Of a stretch of 64,000 nucleotides of DNA, positions 41,604-54,766 are shown piece by piece. Source of the stretch: Hoplostethus atlanticus (lineage: Eukaryota; Chordata; Actinopteri; Trachichthyiformes; Trachichthyidae); contig JAXDDX010000014.1 in NCBI GenBank assembly GCA_034670405.1, positions 5,341,001 to 5,405,000 of the forward strand, read 5' to 3'. The position numbers were made by a program, and so were the translations under genes. The notes below the pieces were generated by a model. The model saw nothing but the letters and a program-made list of their open reading frames with translations. It did not search any database and had not been told where the DNA came from. Each line of letters opens with the position of its first letter. The first letter of the stretch is position 1.

Positions 41604-44600
41604 CCTACTACAGATATTGATGCTAAGACTACCCAGTTACAATGACCACCCTTCTCCCTACATTAGGACTCATGCTTCCCACTCTATCAACCACCTGCTG
41701 ATTCCCCATCCTGGATCCACACTGTGCTATGGTCTAAAAACTTAATGTCATGTAACACACGTCCACACATGTGTACAGACACACAGATGTGTACTCAGAC
41801 ACACAGATAAACACAAACACATTTAAGAATTTGAAGCTTTATATGTGCGTGTGATCCCTAAATGCCTTGATGCCATGCTATTTTGTTAGTAGTGGTCTTT
41901 GAAAGTGTAACTGAAATGCTAATGTTATTCTGTGCCAGCTGCTGTCACCACCCCTGAGCACATTGGGCACATTGGAGGCAATCAATACTGGGCGCACATT
42001 AAATGCAATCAATAAGGGGGAATCAGCCAATATGTTCATTCACTTTCCTTTCTTTATTGCTCATGCATAAGCTCACATAGTCTCTCTCTCTTTCTCTCTC
42101 CGAAGCCGTGAGATTTACAACTCCCCTTTATACTCGCACACACAAACACACATAGTCTCTCTGTTTCTCTCTCCCTGGAGCTCTGAGATTTACAGCTCCC
42201 CTTAAAATAAAGATGCCACTGTTTGTACAAACCCCCCACAGCAACCTTCAGAAACTGCCTTTTTGGTTTCAGCCACCAACCGATCACTCTCAAATAGGTT
42301 TCTTTTTATATTCAATTTATTCAGGAGTCTCCTTCCATGAGTACCTTGTAGTTGGAACGCCAGCCCATAATATGTCTGCATGCGTATTGATTCACAGAAG
42401 GCTAGTGTGGGCTGTAATCAGTGTGTGAATCAGTACCTACCTACCTACATTTACATTACACAAGGCTTTCCCTATGCTGTAGAAATTATGTTATTTTTAA
42501 GTATTATACTTTTTTCAGGGCTGTTTCAGTGGAAAAGTATTGCGCATCACTGTATATCGGCACTCAAGGATGAAATGAACAATCAAATGATATCTGATTG
42601 TGACTGAGATTTGGAAACTATTTCTCTGATGACTGAAAGCTACTTGAATATGCAATGTAATCACAGTTTTGAAAGGTATTTGCAGCTGCTGTCTTGCCAC
42701 TTTCCTAAGTACGAATAGGTATCAGTAGCTCCCTTGTCTTTGCAGATACATGTTTTCTGTTTTATTGTTTCATGCCGTTTTCAGATGATGAGCAGATCTT
42801 GATGTGTGAATGCAACAGTAAGTCAAGCTCTTGCATGTCAAGGGCTTTTTAGTCAGGTGTGTGTACAGTATGGCACATTGAGCAACCCTCGATTTGTGTT
42901 CACTATCAACTGATGATATCAGTTGTCATTGCATACCCTGCCATTTATTCCTCTGACACTCAATTGTTTTGTTTATGCATAGTTAGACAGGCGAGCATTA
43001 TTAAATACCACCCATCCCCTAAAACACACTCCATACCCTCTTTACTTTGACAAAGCCTAGGGGCTAAACTATCCACTCATCAAGTTAGAATGTAAATTTC
43101 ACTCTTCTCTCCATGCAACCTACTCGAGGCTTTCAGATATAAATACATTTTAAAAGTCTAGGAGTTAGAAAGAAACTAGAATCCCAAAATACAAAAGCTG
43201 CAAAAGCTCAAAGAAAAGCCCACAGGACTTGTGCATGTGCAAACAATAAGCAGCAGCATCATTACACCCACCTTGAGTCAGACTGTGGACTGTTGTTATA
43301 TCATCACTACTGGATAATGTTTCAGAGTTTTATTCATGGCTGTCTCTGAGTCACAAATACAGCATATGCACACAAACATAGACATCCACACATTTGCACA
43401 TTCACACACTCAAGCTGGAATACTTGAATAGATGAATTCACTTATTTGCATCTAGAAATGAAATGAAATAAAAGTCAGATGAGAGAAAAACAAGTGCAAA
43501 CTATTTTAGCGCTAGTTGCATGCTTGCCAGCTGTGCATGTCTTGACGTGTGTTTTTTTCTAACTATGATAATCATTAATCATTTATAAAATACTGTAAAT
43601 AATGTGATGATGATGCAGTGAGAATAGTAGTAGTGAATTGGAGGGTGTGTGTATGTGTGTGTTCAGAGAGAAAGAAAGAGAGGAGAGACAAAATTTGTGC
43701 TGTGCTACTGGGCTACATTTCAAGCAGTTTGGCTTGTTAAACATGTTCTAAGTCTAAATTTGTTGAGGGATTTAGATTTGTTGGCACTATGAATGTAACT
43801 ATTTCACACTCAAGATCCTCTATATCTAATGGAGAACTGACATTGAAGTGTCTGTTACTTCGAGTGTCTGGTGTATGTACTTGTGATTTCTATTGAGTAC
43901 AAACTAAGGCAGGGAAGGGATTCTAGCTGATGTACAGTATGTATTCATAAAAACGCACAATAAATAAAAGTAGACTCATGCATACAAATACACACTCAGA
44001 CTCATATACAAGTAACTGTCAGTTATCAGTAGGCATGCCTGATCAGACCTCTATATTATTAAGGCTATACTCCTGTGGTGCTCAGACCTGAGCTGTGTCT
44101 CAGCCTGTCTGAATAAGGCAGGCAGACACAAGCCAGAGCTCCATTTTCACATCACTGTGGGCCTTCTGTGCCCAGGGAAGAATTATTATAATCATTGATA
44201 CTGCTGTTACCAACAATAAAATGTCTCTGGGAAAGCTTTTTCCAAAGTCTGGCCTGGAAAAATTAAATTGGTTTAGAGGACCTTACCATTTGCTCCCTAA
44301 TGGAGTAATAACCACGATAGCAGAGAAACCTCTCCTTGCATTTGTGTCTATCCAGGAGTGTTTGCTACTTCCAACAGACATTAGATTACATTTCTGTTCT
44401 CATGATATGAAAGTGTATAGTATGAAAGCATAAAATGGCAGTGGGTCCCCCCCCCACTGCCAACTCCTTCATGAACCAAAGCCATACTTCAAAGTCCTCC
44501 CTCCAGCATCAAATATTAAGCGGACTGCTGCGCTTACACCTGCTACTCAGTGGAGGGGCTTGTTCCATTTGCCTGCTCTTTCATCACATCAGCTGATATA

Positions 44601-44705
44601 CAGGTCACAAGCTAATATAACTATCTTACCATAAGCCACATTGGCTCTCTACAGTCATCTATTTATTAACAACCATTGCTTTCTAACGTAGTAACAAGTT
44701 TGTAA
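41604..44705. other. Intergenic, no gene seen
   Basis: No gene or clear element. Short GT runs near 41470 and 43645 only. Confidence 0.55.
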
Positions 44706-44830
44706 CAGTGATACTTAATTGATCCCCGTAGGGAAATTCTCTTTTCAATTGCCCTCCTTCACAGGGAGGGTCAGCTACAGATCAGCCCCCTGGAACTGGT
44801 GTGGATTCAAGCTGAAGGGTACTTTCCCTA
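44706..44830 (+). repeat. LINE/SINE 3'-tail-like fragment
   Basis: GATACTTAATTGATCCCCGT followed by AGGGAAATTCTCTTTTCAAT, related to the fragment at 41557-41603. Downstream GGTCAGCTACAGATCAGCCC and GTGTGGATTCAAGC are also repeat-like. Confidence 0.5.
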
Positions 44831-45003
44831 CTCACTATGCCTCAGTATAATTTAACTCTGAGAGTGTAACAATTAACACCATGTCTTTGATATACTGTAT
44901 ATGTATACCTTGCATTTTATTCAGATAATGGACAATATCTTCTGAAATAATTGGAAATTGCACATAACACATGATCAAGCAATAAGAATAAAAAATAAAA
45001 CAA

Positions 45004-46835
45004 ATCTTTTATGTTTTCAAAATTGAAAAGTGGCCGTGATTATTGGCACCATTCAAACAAAACAATTTAGCTGGAGGAAATAGATTCTCATTTGCAGTGT
45101 AATTCAATTCACTTGTGATGGGTTGCAGTTGCCCGCATGGTATAAATGAACCAATTATCCATTTTCAAGTGATGAAACTGTTCCGCTTCCCTGGTCATCA
45201 GTGAAAATGGTTGCAGAGAAAAGAGCTGTCTGATGACGTCAGAAAAACTATTATCAAACATAAGCGTTCACAAGGCTACAAGGCCATCTCTACAGACCTT
45301 GGTGTTCCTATTCTCACAGTTCAATGTTATTAAGAAGTTTCCTGCTCTTGGCATTGTTAAGAATCTCCCAGGATGTGGTGGTGAGTCAGAAATTGATCTC
45401 TTTGAAGGTTGGTGAGAACCATTGAAAAAACACCTCACATGGCATTCAAGATCTCAAGGCTGACCTGGAGAGGTCCGGGGTAATGGTTTCAGCCCGCACC
45501 ATATGCCAGACACTGAACCAATAAGGGCGTAAAGGTTGGAAGCCATGGAAGACCCCATTGCTGAAAGAGGAACACAAGAAGGCCTGATTGATCTTTACCC
45601 ACCTGGACAAACCGAAATCCTTCTAGGAAAATGTGCTGTGGACTGATGAAATCAAATTAGAGCTCTTTTGCAATGCAGATCAGTGCTTTGTTTACAGATG
45701 ACAAAATTAAGCTGTTAAAGAAAAGAACACCCTACCCACAGTCAAATACGGTGCAGGTTCCATAGTGCCTGAGGCAGCTGCTTTGCTTAATGTCTTGAAG
45801 GCATCATGAAATCAGAAGATTACCATGGCATTTAAGAGTGAAATGTGCTGGGTGTCACTCGAAGGTCCTGGGTCCTCCAGCAGGACAACAACCCGAAACA
45901 CATCCAAACGCACCCAAGAATGGTTTAAGAGAAAATGGAAGAGAAAAGGACTGATCTGGAGTGGCCAGCAATGAGTCCTGTCGTGGCAATATAAAGTCTA
46001 TTGCACTTTGTCTAGTGGTGAGAACAGCTCAATAAAGCTATAACACAATATATGTCTCAAGAATATTTAATAAAACAAAAAGAGAAATACTTATAAGTAG
46101 GCACAATACCTTTTGCAACCAAGAGGGTTGTTCCAGGGTAGAGAGCAAGAGCAGGTTACATCAGTCAAGCTTTATATACCTTTCTAATATGCTGAGTCAT
46201 GCTAAGCCACATGACTAACACTATCTCTTTCACAGTTCAAGGCAGTTTAATGAAGACAAAGGAATCAAACAGTGCACAGACACCTGGCAGAAAAGAAGTA
46301 CTTTCTATCATAGTTAGAACATCCTGCTCTAACTCCCTACGACTCATCCTGCGCTCCCAGGAACTGCTTGTGTCCTTGGCATTTCCAACAAAACCGTCTT
46401 TCATAACAATGCAACAGTTGTAATAAACTTCCAGCTAATAATCATGGGAAAAGAGGAAACATATACTTCCCTCAGCTCAGTAGTTTTCCACTGGCCGTGA
46501 CTATACTTATGCATATATTTTATTGCAGTTTATACTTTATACATATTATAAGCACACTTACATTATTGTTTTCCATAACAGTCCTGATCTCAATCTCATT
46601 GAGAACCAATGGCGAGACCTGAAATGAAGAACTGCAGCAGGTTACAATTGAAAAGTGGGAGAAACTGCTAGCAAAAAGGTGCAGTCTTGATGGTTACAAA
46701 AAACATTTGGAAGCAGTCAGAATTGCCAAAGGCTGTGCAACTAAGTATTACAAAAGGGTGCCAATAGCCACTAGTCACAATGCCCATAGTCACTTTTCAA
46801 TTTTAAAGCCATAAAAGATTATTTTAACTTCACAT
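45004..46835 (+). mobile_element. Decayed Tc1-like transposon split by an LTR
   Basis: Left end ATCTTTTATGTTTTCAAAAT, then TGAAAAGTGGCCGTGATTATTGGCACC. The right end is its approximate inverse (GGTGCCAATAG ... CACTTTTCAATTTTAAAGCC ...). The interior + strand carries transposase remnants: helix-turn-helix KTIIKHKRSQGYKAISTDLG (about 45245-45305), NVLWTDEIKLELF with the first catalytic Asp (about 45630-45670), WVLQQDNNPKHIQT with the second (about 45865-45905), and DLEWPAMSPDLNLIENQWRD with the third acidic residue, split by the LTR at 45979-46580. Several stops and frameshifts make it dead. Without the LTR it would be about 1.2 kb, normal for the family. Confidence 0.88.
45979..46580 (-). mobile_element. 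Solo LTR nested in the Tc1-like element
   Basis: A 602-bp insert with canonical ends TGTCGTGG at left and CATAACA at right (TG...CA), flanked by the 4-bp direct repeat GTCC (45975-45978 and 46581-46584). Removing it and one GTCC restores the continuous transposase coding line across the site. The - strand shows a TATA box GGTATATAAAGC (about 46183-46172), so that is the likely LTR orientation. No gag, pol or env sequence is present, so it is a solo LTR left by recombination of a gypsy- or retrovirus-type element. It does not encode a protein. Confidence 0.85.
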
Positions 46836-46872
46836 GTTCATGCTGCTAAATAAAGCAGATGAACATGTGAAG
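46828..46872. repeat. Hairpin at the Tc1 right end
   Basis: Arms CTTCACATGTTCAT (46828-46841) and ATGAACATGTGAAG (46859-46872) are perfect reverse complements. The stem extends inward by CTGC/GCAG after a one-base bulge, leaving loop TAAATAAA. It adjoins the right TIR of the Tc1-like element. Confidence 0.93.
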
Positions 46873-49387
<2,515 letters not shown>

Positions 49388-49425
49388 ATGAGCTCCAAGC
49401 ACTCCTCCGACTGGATCCCCTACAG
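49388..49425 (+). CDS. tub: Tubby protein, coding exon 1
   Basis: Starts at ATG (A at -3) and encodes MSSKHSSDWIPY plus two bases of Ser13, then donor GTACTG. Mammalian TUB (short N-terminal form) starts MTSKPHSDWIPYS, so start and frame are well supported. Tubby is a bipartite transcription/trafficking factor. Its C-terminal domain binds PI(4,5)P2 at the plasma membrane and can be released to the nucleus, while the N-terminus has nuclear localisation and ciliary-trafficking (IFT-A-binding) sequences. The mouse tubby mutation causes obesity with retinal and cochlear degeneration. Confidence 0.93.
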
Positions 49426-49560
49426 GTACTGTACCACATTCCTGAGAACAGAGGAAGGGACAAACTGTTCACGTTTTGAGCCAGTTTGTGTTTTCGTGTG
49501 TTTGTATTTGTGTATTTGAGTGGATGGGTGGGTGTCTGACAGAGAGATAAGATAGATGAT

Positions 49561-49564
<4 letters not shown>

Positions 49565-49594
<30 letters not shown>
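49565..49594. repeat. (GA)n microsatellite
   Basis: Pure GA run of about 30 bases just inside tub intron 1. Confidence 0.92.
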
Positions 49595-49596
<2 letters not shown>

Positions 49597-52500
49597 TTCG
49601 ATTGACTGCCACAGTAATGTTGAATTGGCACAGTAAAAGCAGACTTTGTTTGACTGGGAATAGAATGATGGTTGGATATTTTATTTGAAATCTTACAATC
49701 ATATTTTACTGTTGTTAACAGATTTAGATTGTAAGGTTTTTTGTAAGGAAGACTTAAATACTATTAATAAATTAAATACTGCAAAAGTGTGAAATTTAGG
49801 AATTTAGCTACAAGAATTGAAAAGGTCTCAGTCAAGTTCACATGCAGGAAAGATTATATTTCCTTGCAGTATTGATTTTTATTGGTAAAACTAAGATTAA
49901 CCTATAATTTGATTGAGTAACAAGAGTGTTTTATTGCAATATTATTAAGTTGAGCTCTACTCGTGCAGGATCAGATGTAAATTAATCTAGAGGTGATAGT
50001 GTTCTCTTCATAATCACTATGGGAAGTCCCTGCCTTTGTATGTGAATGTGAGTGTGCGTGTGTGTGTGCGTGCGTAGATGTCTACCTGCACATGTGCATG
50101 TGATATTTATCGCTTACAATATATTGGCAATGCAATCCTGAAATGTATAGTGATTGATTAGCGTTGTCTTCTAAATAATAAAAATGTCAGTACTAGCAAG
50201 CTTTTAGCCTCTAGTGGTAAAATTGAGACCAATGTCTTCTCTCATCAAGTGCAATACTACCGCTGCTGCCTGTTTCCTAACTGAAAGCTCATTGCCATGG
50301 TTTTACTGCTTCCTTTGATACCATTGGTTCATGGTTGCTATAAGCTACAGAGCTGGCTGTCCAGCTTCAGACAGCTTTCAGGAAGAGATTGCATCAGGGT
50401 GACAGTAGAAAGCGACCAGCTTCAGCTACTGTAGAAAAGAAGGAGATTGATATTAGAAATACTTTTTAGTTTGTTGAAATCACTAACATGAGGTTTAAGC
50501 AAAATATGGTGGCAGGTGAATTATTCAATTGACAGATTTTATTTTGCAATTGTATTTCTTCACCTCTACACCTCAAAGTAACACACCTCAGTTTTCTGTC
50601 ATGCTAGTAAAGATGTGCTGAAAGCAAACATTGAAAGGTGGACAGCAAAAAACAAGACAATTGTATAACCAGAGTCCCCAGGACCAGAGTCCCTGTCCCA
50701 TTCAATGAAGCTGCCATGAAAAATGTATGGGCCTCTGTGCACAGCTGGGACAGGCAGCTGCCCTACAGCTCTCTCATCCCATTAGGGATACATGCGCATT
50801 CACAGAAATTACACACAAATACACACATAAAGAAACAGCAGTTGCTTGTTCAGTATTTCAGTAGTGCTTGTCAGGCACAAATCTCTAGTTCTTTCCTCTG
50901 CAACGGGAACCCAAAAAGCAGAGCATACATTGTAAGTGCTTTGTATTTTGTCAAGAAATGCACTTGCGATCATGTTCTATAGTTCACATCATAAATTTAT
51001 ATCTGAGGTTGGCTAATGTGAAAAGTAGGGCACTTTACAATCTCATGTGTATTAATTTCACCCTATTGACACATTGTATGGTACATGCTCTATTATTTCT
51101 GTTCTTCTGGTAGAAAGATTTAAAATCAAATTTCAAAAATTTAAAATAAAACATGCTGGTGTGCACACTTTCATGAGCTGAATGGTCCTTCATAGTTGCC
51201 TGGTTGCTGCTCCAGAATCATCCAGGACAGTCGGGTAGCCAACAACTGCCACACGTGTAAAACCCAAAGTGATGCACAGACGGGATGAGGGGCCCCACCA
51301 ACCAGCAAAACCAGCCCTCACTTTGGTCTATCCCCAATGCAAATCAACTCTTGGCAGCCTGATCTTTGCAGTACTGACAACAAAGATTTATTGATAAAAC
51401 CAACGCGTTTCGGCGTGTGGCCCTCAGGGCTGCGGAAATCTCCTCTTGCCTCATGGTACCATGCACCTTGTTAGTGGGTAAAATTGTGCCAGTCAACCAT
51501 TTCAACCTTGAATTTTCAATTGTACTGGGTTATTGTAACTCAGGTTTTTATGAGGTCGTTTCATTTGGAAGAAGGGTAAAGTGGTACTCATATTGGATTA
51601 TAAGGCTGCATATAAAGCTAGTTATTGTTGTGGTGCAGGACACAGGAGTGGTAAGAGTCTCTCCACAGTAACGAGGTGGTTGACCTCTACTGGAACAGCT
51701 CTGTTTGTATCATTATCTGCCTGTCTGATGCCTATTCACACACTTGATTACTCTGATTGCAGACATGGAGTGCTTTGTTTGCCTGTATGTTTGACAGAGA
51801 GTGGGAGGTAAAATGCATTTTTATTATGTCTGTGTGTGCCTCTTGGGCCAAACTAGAATTGGTTGAACAGAGCTTGTAGTCATTTGAGGATAGAGTATCC
51901 ATTGACTCAACAACATCCATTATGCAAATGCATTGTCATGGATTGTTATCATTACTATACATTTGTATTAATTTTCAAGCCGTATACATGACAGATAAGT
52001 CTTAAAGGGGAAAGTGGTTTGGTTTATTGGTTGTGGTTTTGTTGCGCGTGCGTCATCATGGTATAAAACCATATCCCTCCAATGGGACTCTTCCAGTGTT
52101 CATATGTGAGCTCACCACCTTCTGTCCTTGGCTGAGGAACTGGTGCCATGACATCTGACCCAGCGCTGGCACTGTCGCTGCATTCATCAATGATAGATAC
52201 CCTCTCCATCTGCTTGTTTGTATATTCTGGTTAAAAAAAAAATACAGCCATATGTAACAACCAACATCATCCTAATTACTGTTGTCGCTAGATCTACTGT
52301 GTTCTTTCATGACTTCAGACCAACTCCACAAGCGGTCAGTGAGTAGTGGTAGTCATAGCAACAGCACAATCCAGCTGCCTACACACTTTCCATAGAGTTT
52401 ACCCCAAATGAGAACTTGCTAATCAGCTCGGTAATTAAAGACAGTGCTAGCTCGTTTGTCAGTATGAACATTTTGACTTGGGAGCTGTTGCTTACCTGAT

Positions 52501-54256
52501 ATGCTAACTTTGGCACCCACAGACTCCCATGTAGCCATGATCAAATTCTCCTCCATGCTGATGTGATTTTTGATATTTCACATCACAATAAAGTGAAATC
52601 CCACTGTTCATTCAAATCAATCTTCCAACCAAACCTCTAAGACATTCAAAGTCTGGGAATATTTCACATCTAAGCCCAACAATAGAGTAAGATACAACAT
52701 TTCTAAAAAAGTAATTCATTCATGTTTAAGTAGGATATTGGGTCTACCCACTGGGAGATCGGCCATGGAGGTGGACAGCTACAAGATCCCTCCTGCAGGA
52801 ATGATTGTTTTGGATCTCTCTGCCTGTTCTCGCATTAGGTTGTCAGTGTTTACAGATAATCAGTTAGAGGAGGGTGACACTGAACGAGTTACATTATGGA
52901 CATAAACAGGCTTAACTATGCCTACATACAGCCTGGATTGTGATTATAAAAAGGGGCACGGCCAACTGCGTCAGTAGAGGAGAGAAAAACATTGTTTGCT
53001 AGCACAGTAAGCTAACTAACTTCGCTAGACTAGCCTAGCAATAGTTGGCAAGAATAAAAATAAGTGATTGTCTAACAAAAGCAAAGCAGCAAAGACCCTG
53101 CCCGCTGGCCCTGCATGACGCATGTCGGTGGCAGATGTTTTGAATGTTGCGGTTTCAGACTGTTAGGTGGAATGGATGATATGGATGGGATGATACTCAG
53201 GCTATCTCCTAGCTGTTGTAGTCTTCAAAATTACTGCGCTAGGATTTGTGGCTTAATTTTAACACAACAAATGCTGAAACCCAAACTTAAGAAAACAGAA
53301 AGACCTGAGTAGAGATTGGATCGGAACCACTGACAGGCCTGTTCGCTTAAGGTCATACTTAGTAATGCTTGCCAGGGTTTCATTTAATTTAATTTCAAGG
53401 TCAAGCCAAAAACCTACTACTGCATCCCTTATTTAATCACATTTTGAATCACTGTATTAAATAAATATATAAAAAATAGTTTATGCTTTTATAAATCCAT
53501 TGTTACCAGGACTTTATTGAGGTATAACATTGTCCTGATTGTTACATATCAACATTCAAGAGCCATAGCTCTGATTTAAGATCAGAAGAAAAATTATGTT
53601 TTTGATTTTTCTCTGTTGTGTTTGTCTTTTTGTATGTGGGCATTTGACCATGAGACAAAAATGAATCCATGATCTTTCACCATTTGTCAACAAGAAATGG
53701 CTTATAACTCAAGGTTGAGCGGGCCTAAGCATTGGCTAGCACTGTAATGCTGCTGTCCTCCTTTGTTTGATCAGATGTGTCTCTTCAACAAAATGTAGAA
53801 AACTGATGTTTGCTATGCTGTGTTACATTTATTTTCATTCTCTGTCTTATGACTGTATCAATACAATATTTGCCAACAACAACAACAATAATAGCCTAAT
53901 AATAGCCCATATAATAGCAATGGCCTGCTTGCTTGGTCCTAAATAGAGGACCTAATCAATAACCATGTGCATCTCTCGCTCCACTCTCTCATGCTGGCCA
54001 CGGTCAGGGTACAAATAATAGTATACATTGCGCTGTGAAAGATAAAAGATGAAACAATTTTGCATTTCATTGCAAGTAATGCAGATGGTGTTAAAATGGT
54101 GTTTGATGTGCTTGCACTGCAGGAAATATGTAAGTGTCCTCTTTCTTGAGTAAGTCATGCACATGCTCTAAAAAACATTCACTTCCTTTAGCAATTTGTG
54201 TGCACTCTAAGAAAATGTGTGCATACGCTTTTAAATTGTGGGAATGTGTTAACTGA

Positions 54257-54277
54257 TTATTATTATTATTGTTATTA

Positions 54278-54310
<33 letters not shown>
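54257..54310. repeat. (TTA)n microsatellite
   Basis: TTA/ATT trinucleotide repeats with two TTG interruptions, followed by a short CA run. Confidence 0.93.
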
Positions 54311-54311
<1 letters not shown>

Positions 54312-54714
54312 ACACACACGCAAAATAACCAAGCCAAGGGAATAAACTAAATCTCATGCACAAAAAAAACATTTTGAGTGCAATTAGGTCTCAGTATAAA
54401 AAAACCTTTTGGCCACAGCAAAGCTCCATACACTACTTTTGCTCTTTATTTGAATTATTTCCAGCATGGTGGGCAGCATATCATGGTATTCTAAAGAGCA
54501 GCTTCAGAGGCACTACATTGTCTCTTTCGGTAGTCCATAACAAGATACTGTAAATGTCTAGCCTAATGCTGGAATTTCAGTAGCAGTGAATTGAACAGTG
54601 AAGGAAAATGGTACATCTTGTCTTGAGTGCAAAGATAGATAAGGAGCATTTTTCAGTGTTAACGTCCTTCTTCCCTTTGTCACCCCCCTCTCCCTCGTGT
54701 CCCTCTCTTTGCAG

Positions 54715-54766
54715 CACTTTAGATGATGAGGGCACCAACCTCAGACAGCAGAAGCTGGACAGACAG
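54715..54766 (+). CDS. tub: Tubby protein, coding exon 2
   Basis: Acceptor TTTGCAG, donor GTAAGC. It completes Ser13 and encodes residues 14-30, TLDDEGTNLRQQKLDRQ. Mammalian TUB has VLDDEGRNLRQQKLDRQ. This is the conserved N-terminal helix of the TUB/TULP3 group used in binding the IFT-A complex. Confidence 0.95.

Larger units (their letters stand above)
49426..54714 (+). other. tub: tub intron 1
   Basis: A 5.3-kb phase-2 intron. It holds a GA microsatellite (49565-49594), a possible dispersed repeat around 51170-51430 (with AACGCGTTTCGGCGTGTGGC, a string familiar from fish repeats), an AAC/ATA stretch near 53875, and a TTA trinucleotide tract at 54257-54310. No other gene seen. Confidence 0.85.

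Noticed and set aside
46199..46423. 74-codon + strand frame near the Tc1 relic
   Set aside because: It lies inside the solo LTR and resembles no retroviral or host protein.
50638..50982. 114-codon + strand frame in tub intron 1
   Set aside because: No family motif, intronic location, no credible splice connection to tub.
54091..54372. - strand frame with an Asn repeat
   Set aside because: The Asn run is encoded by the TTA/ATT microsatellite.
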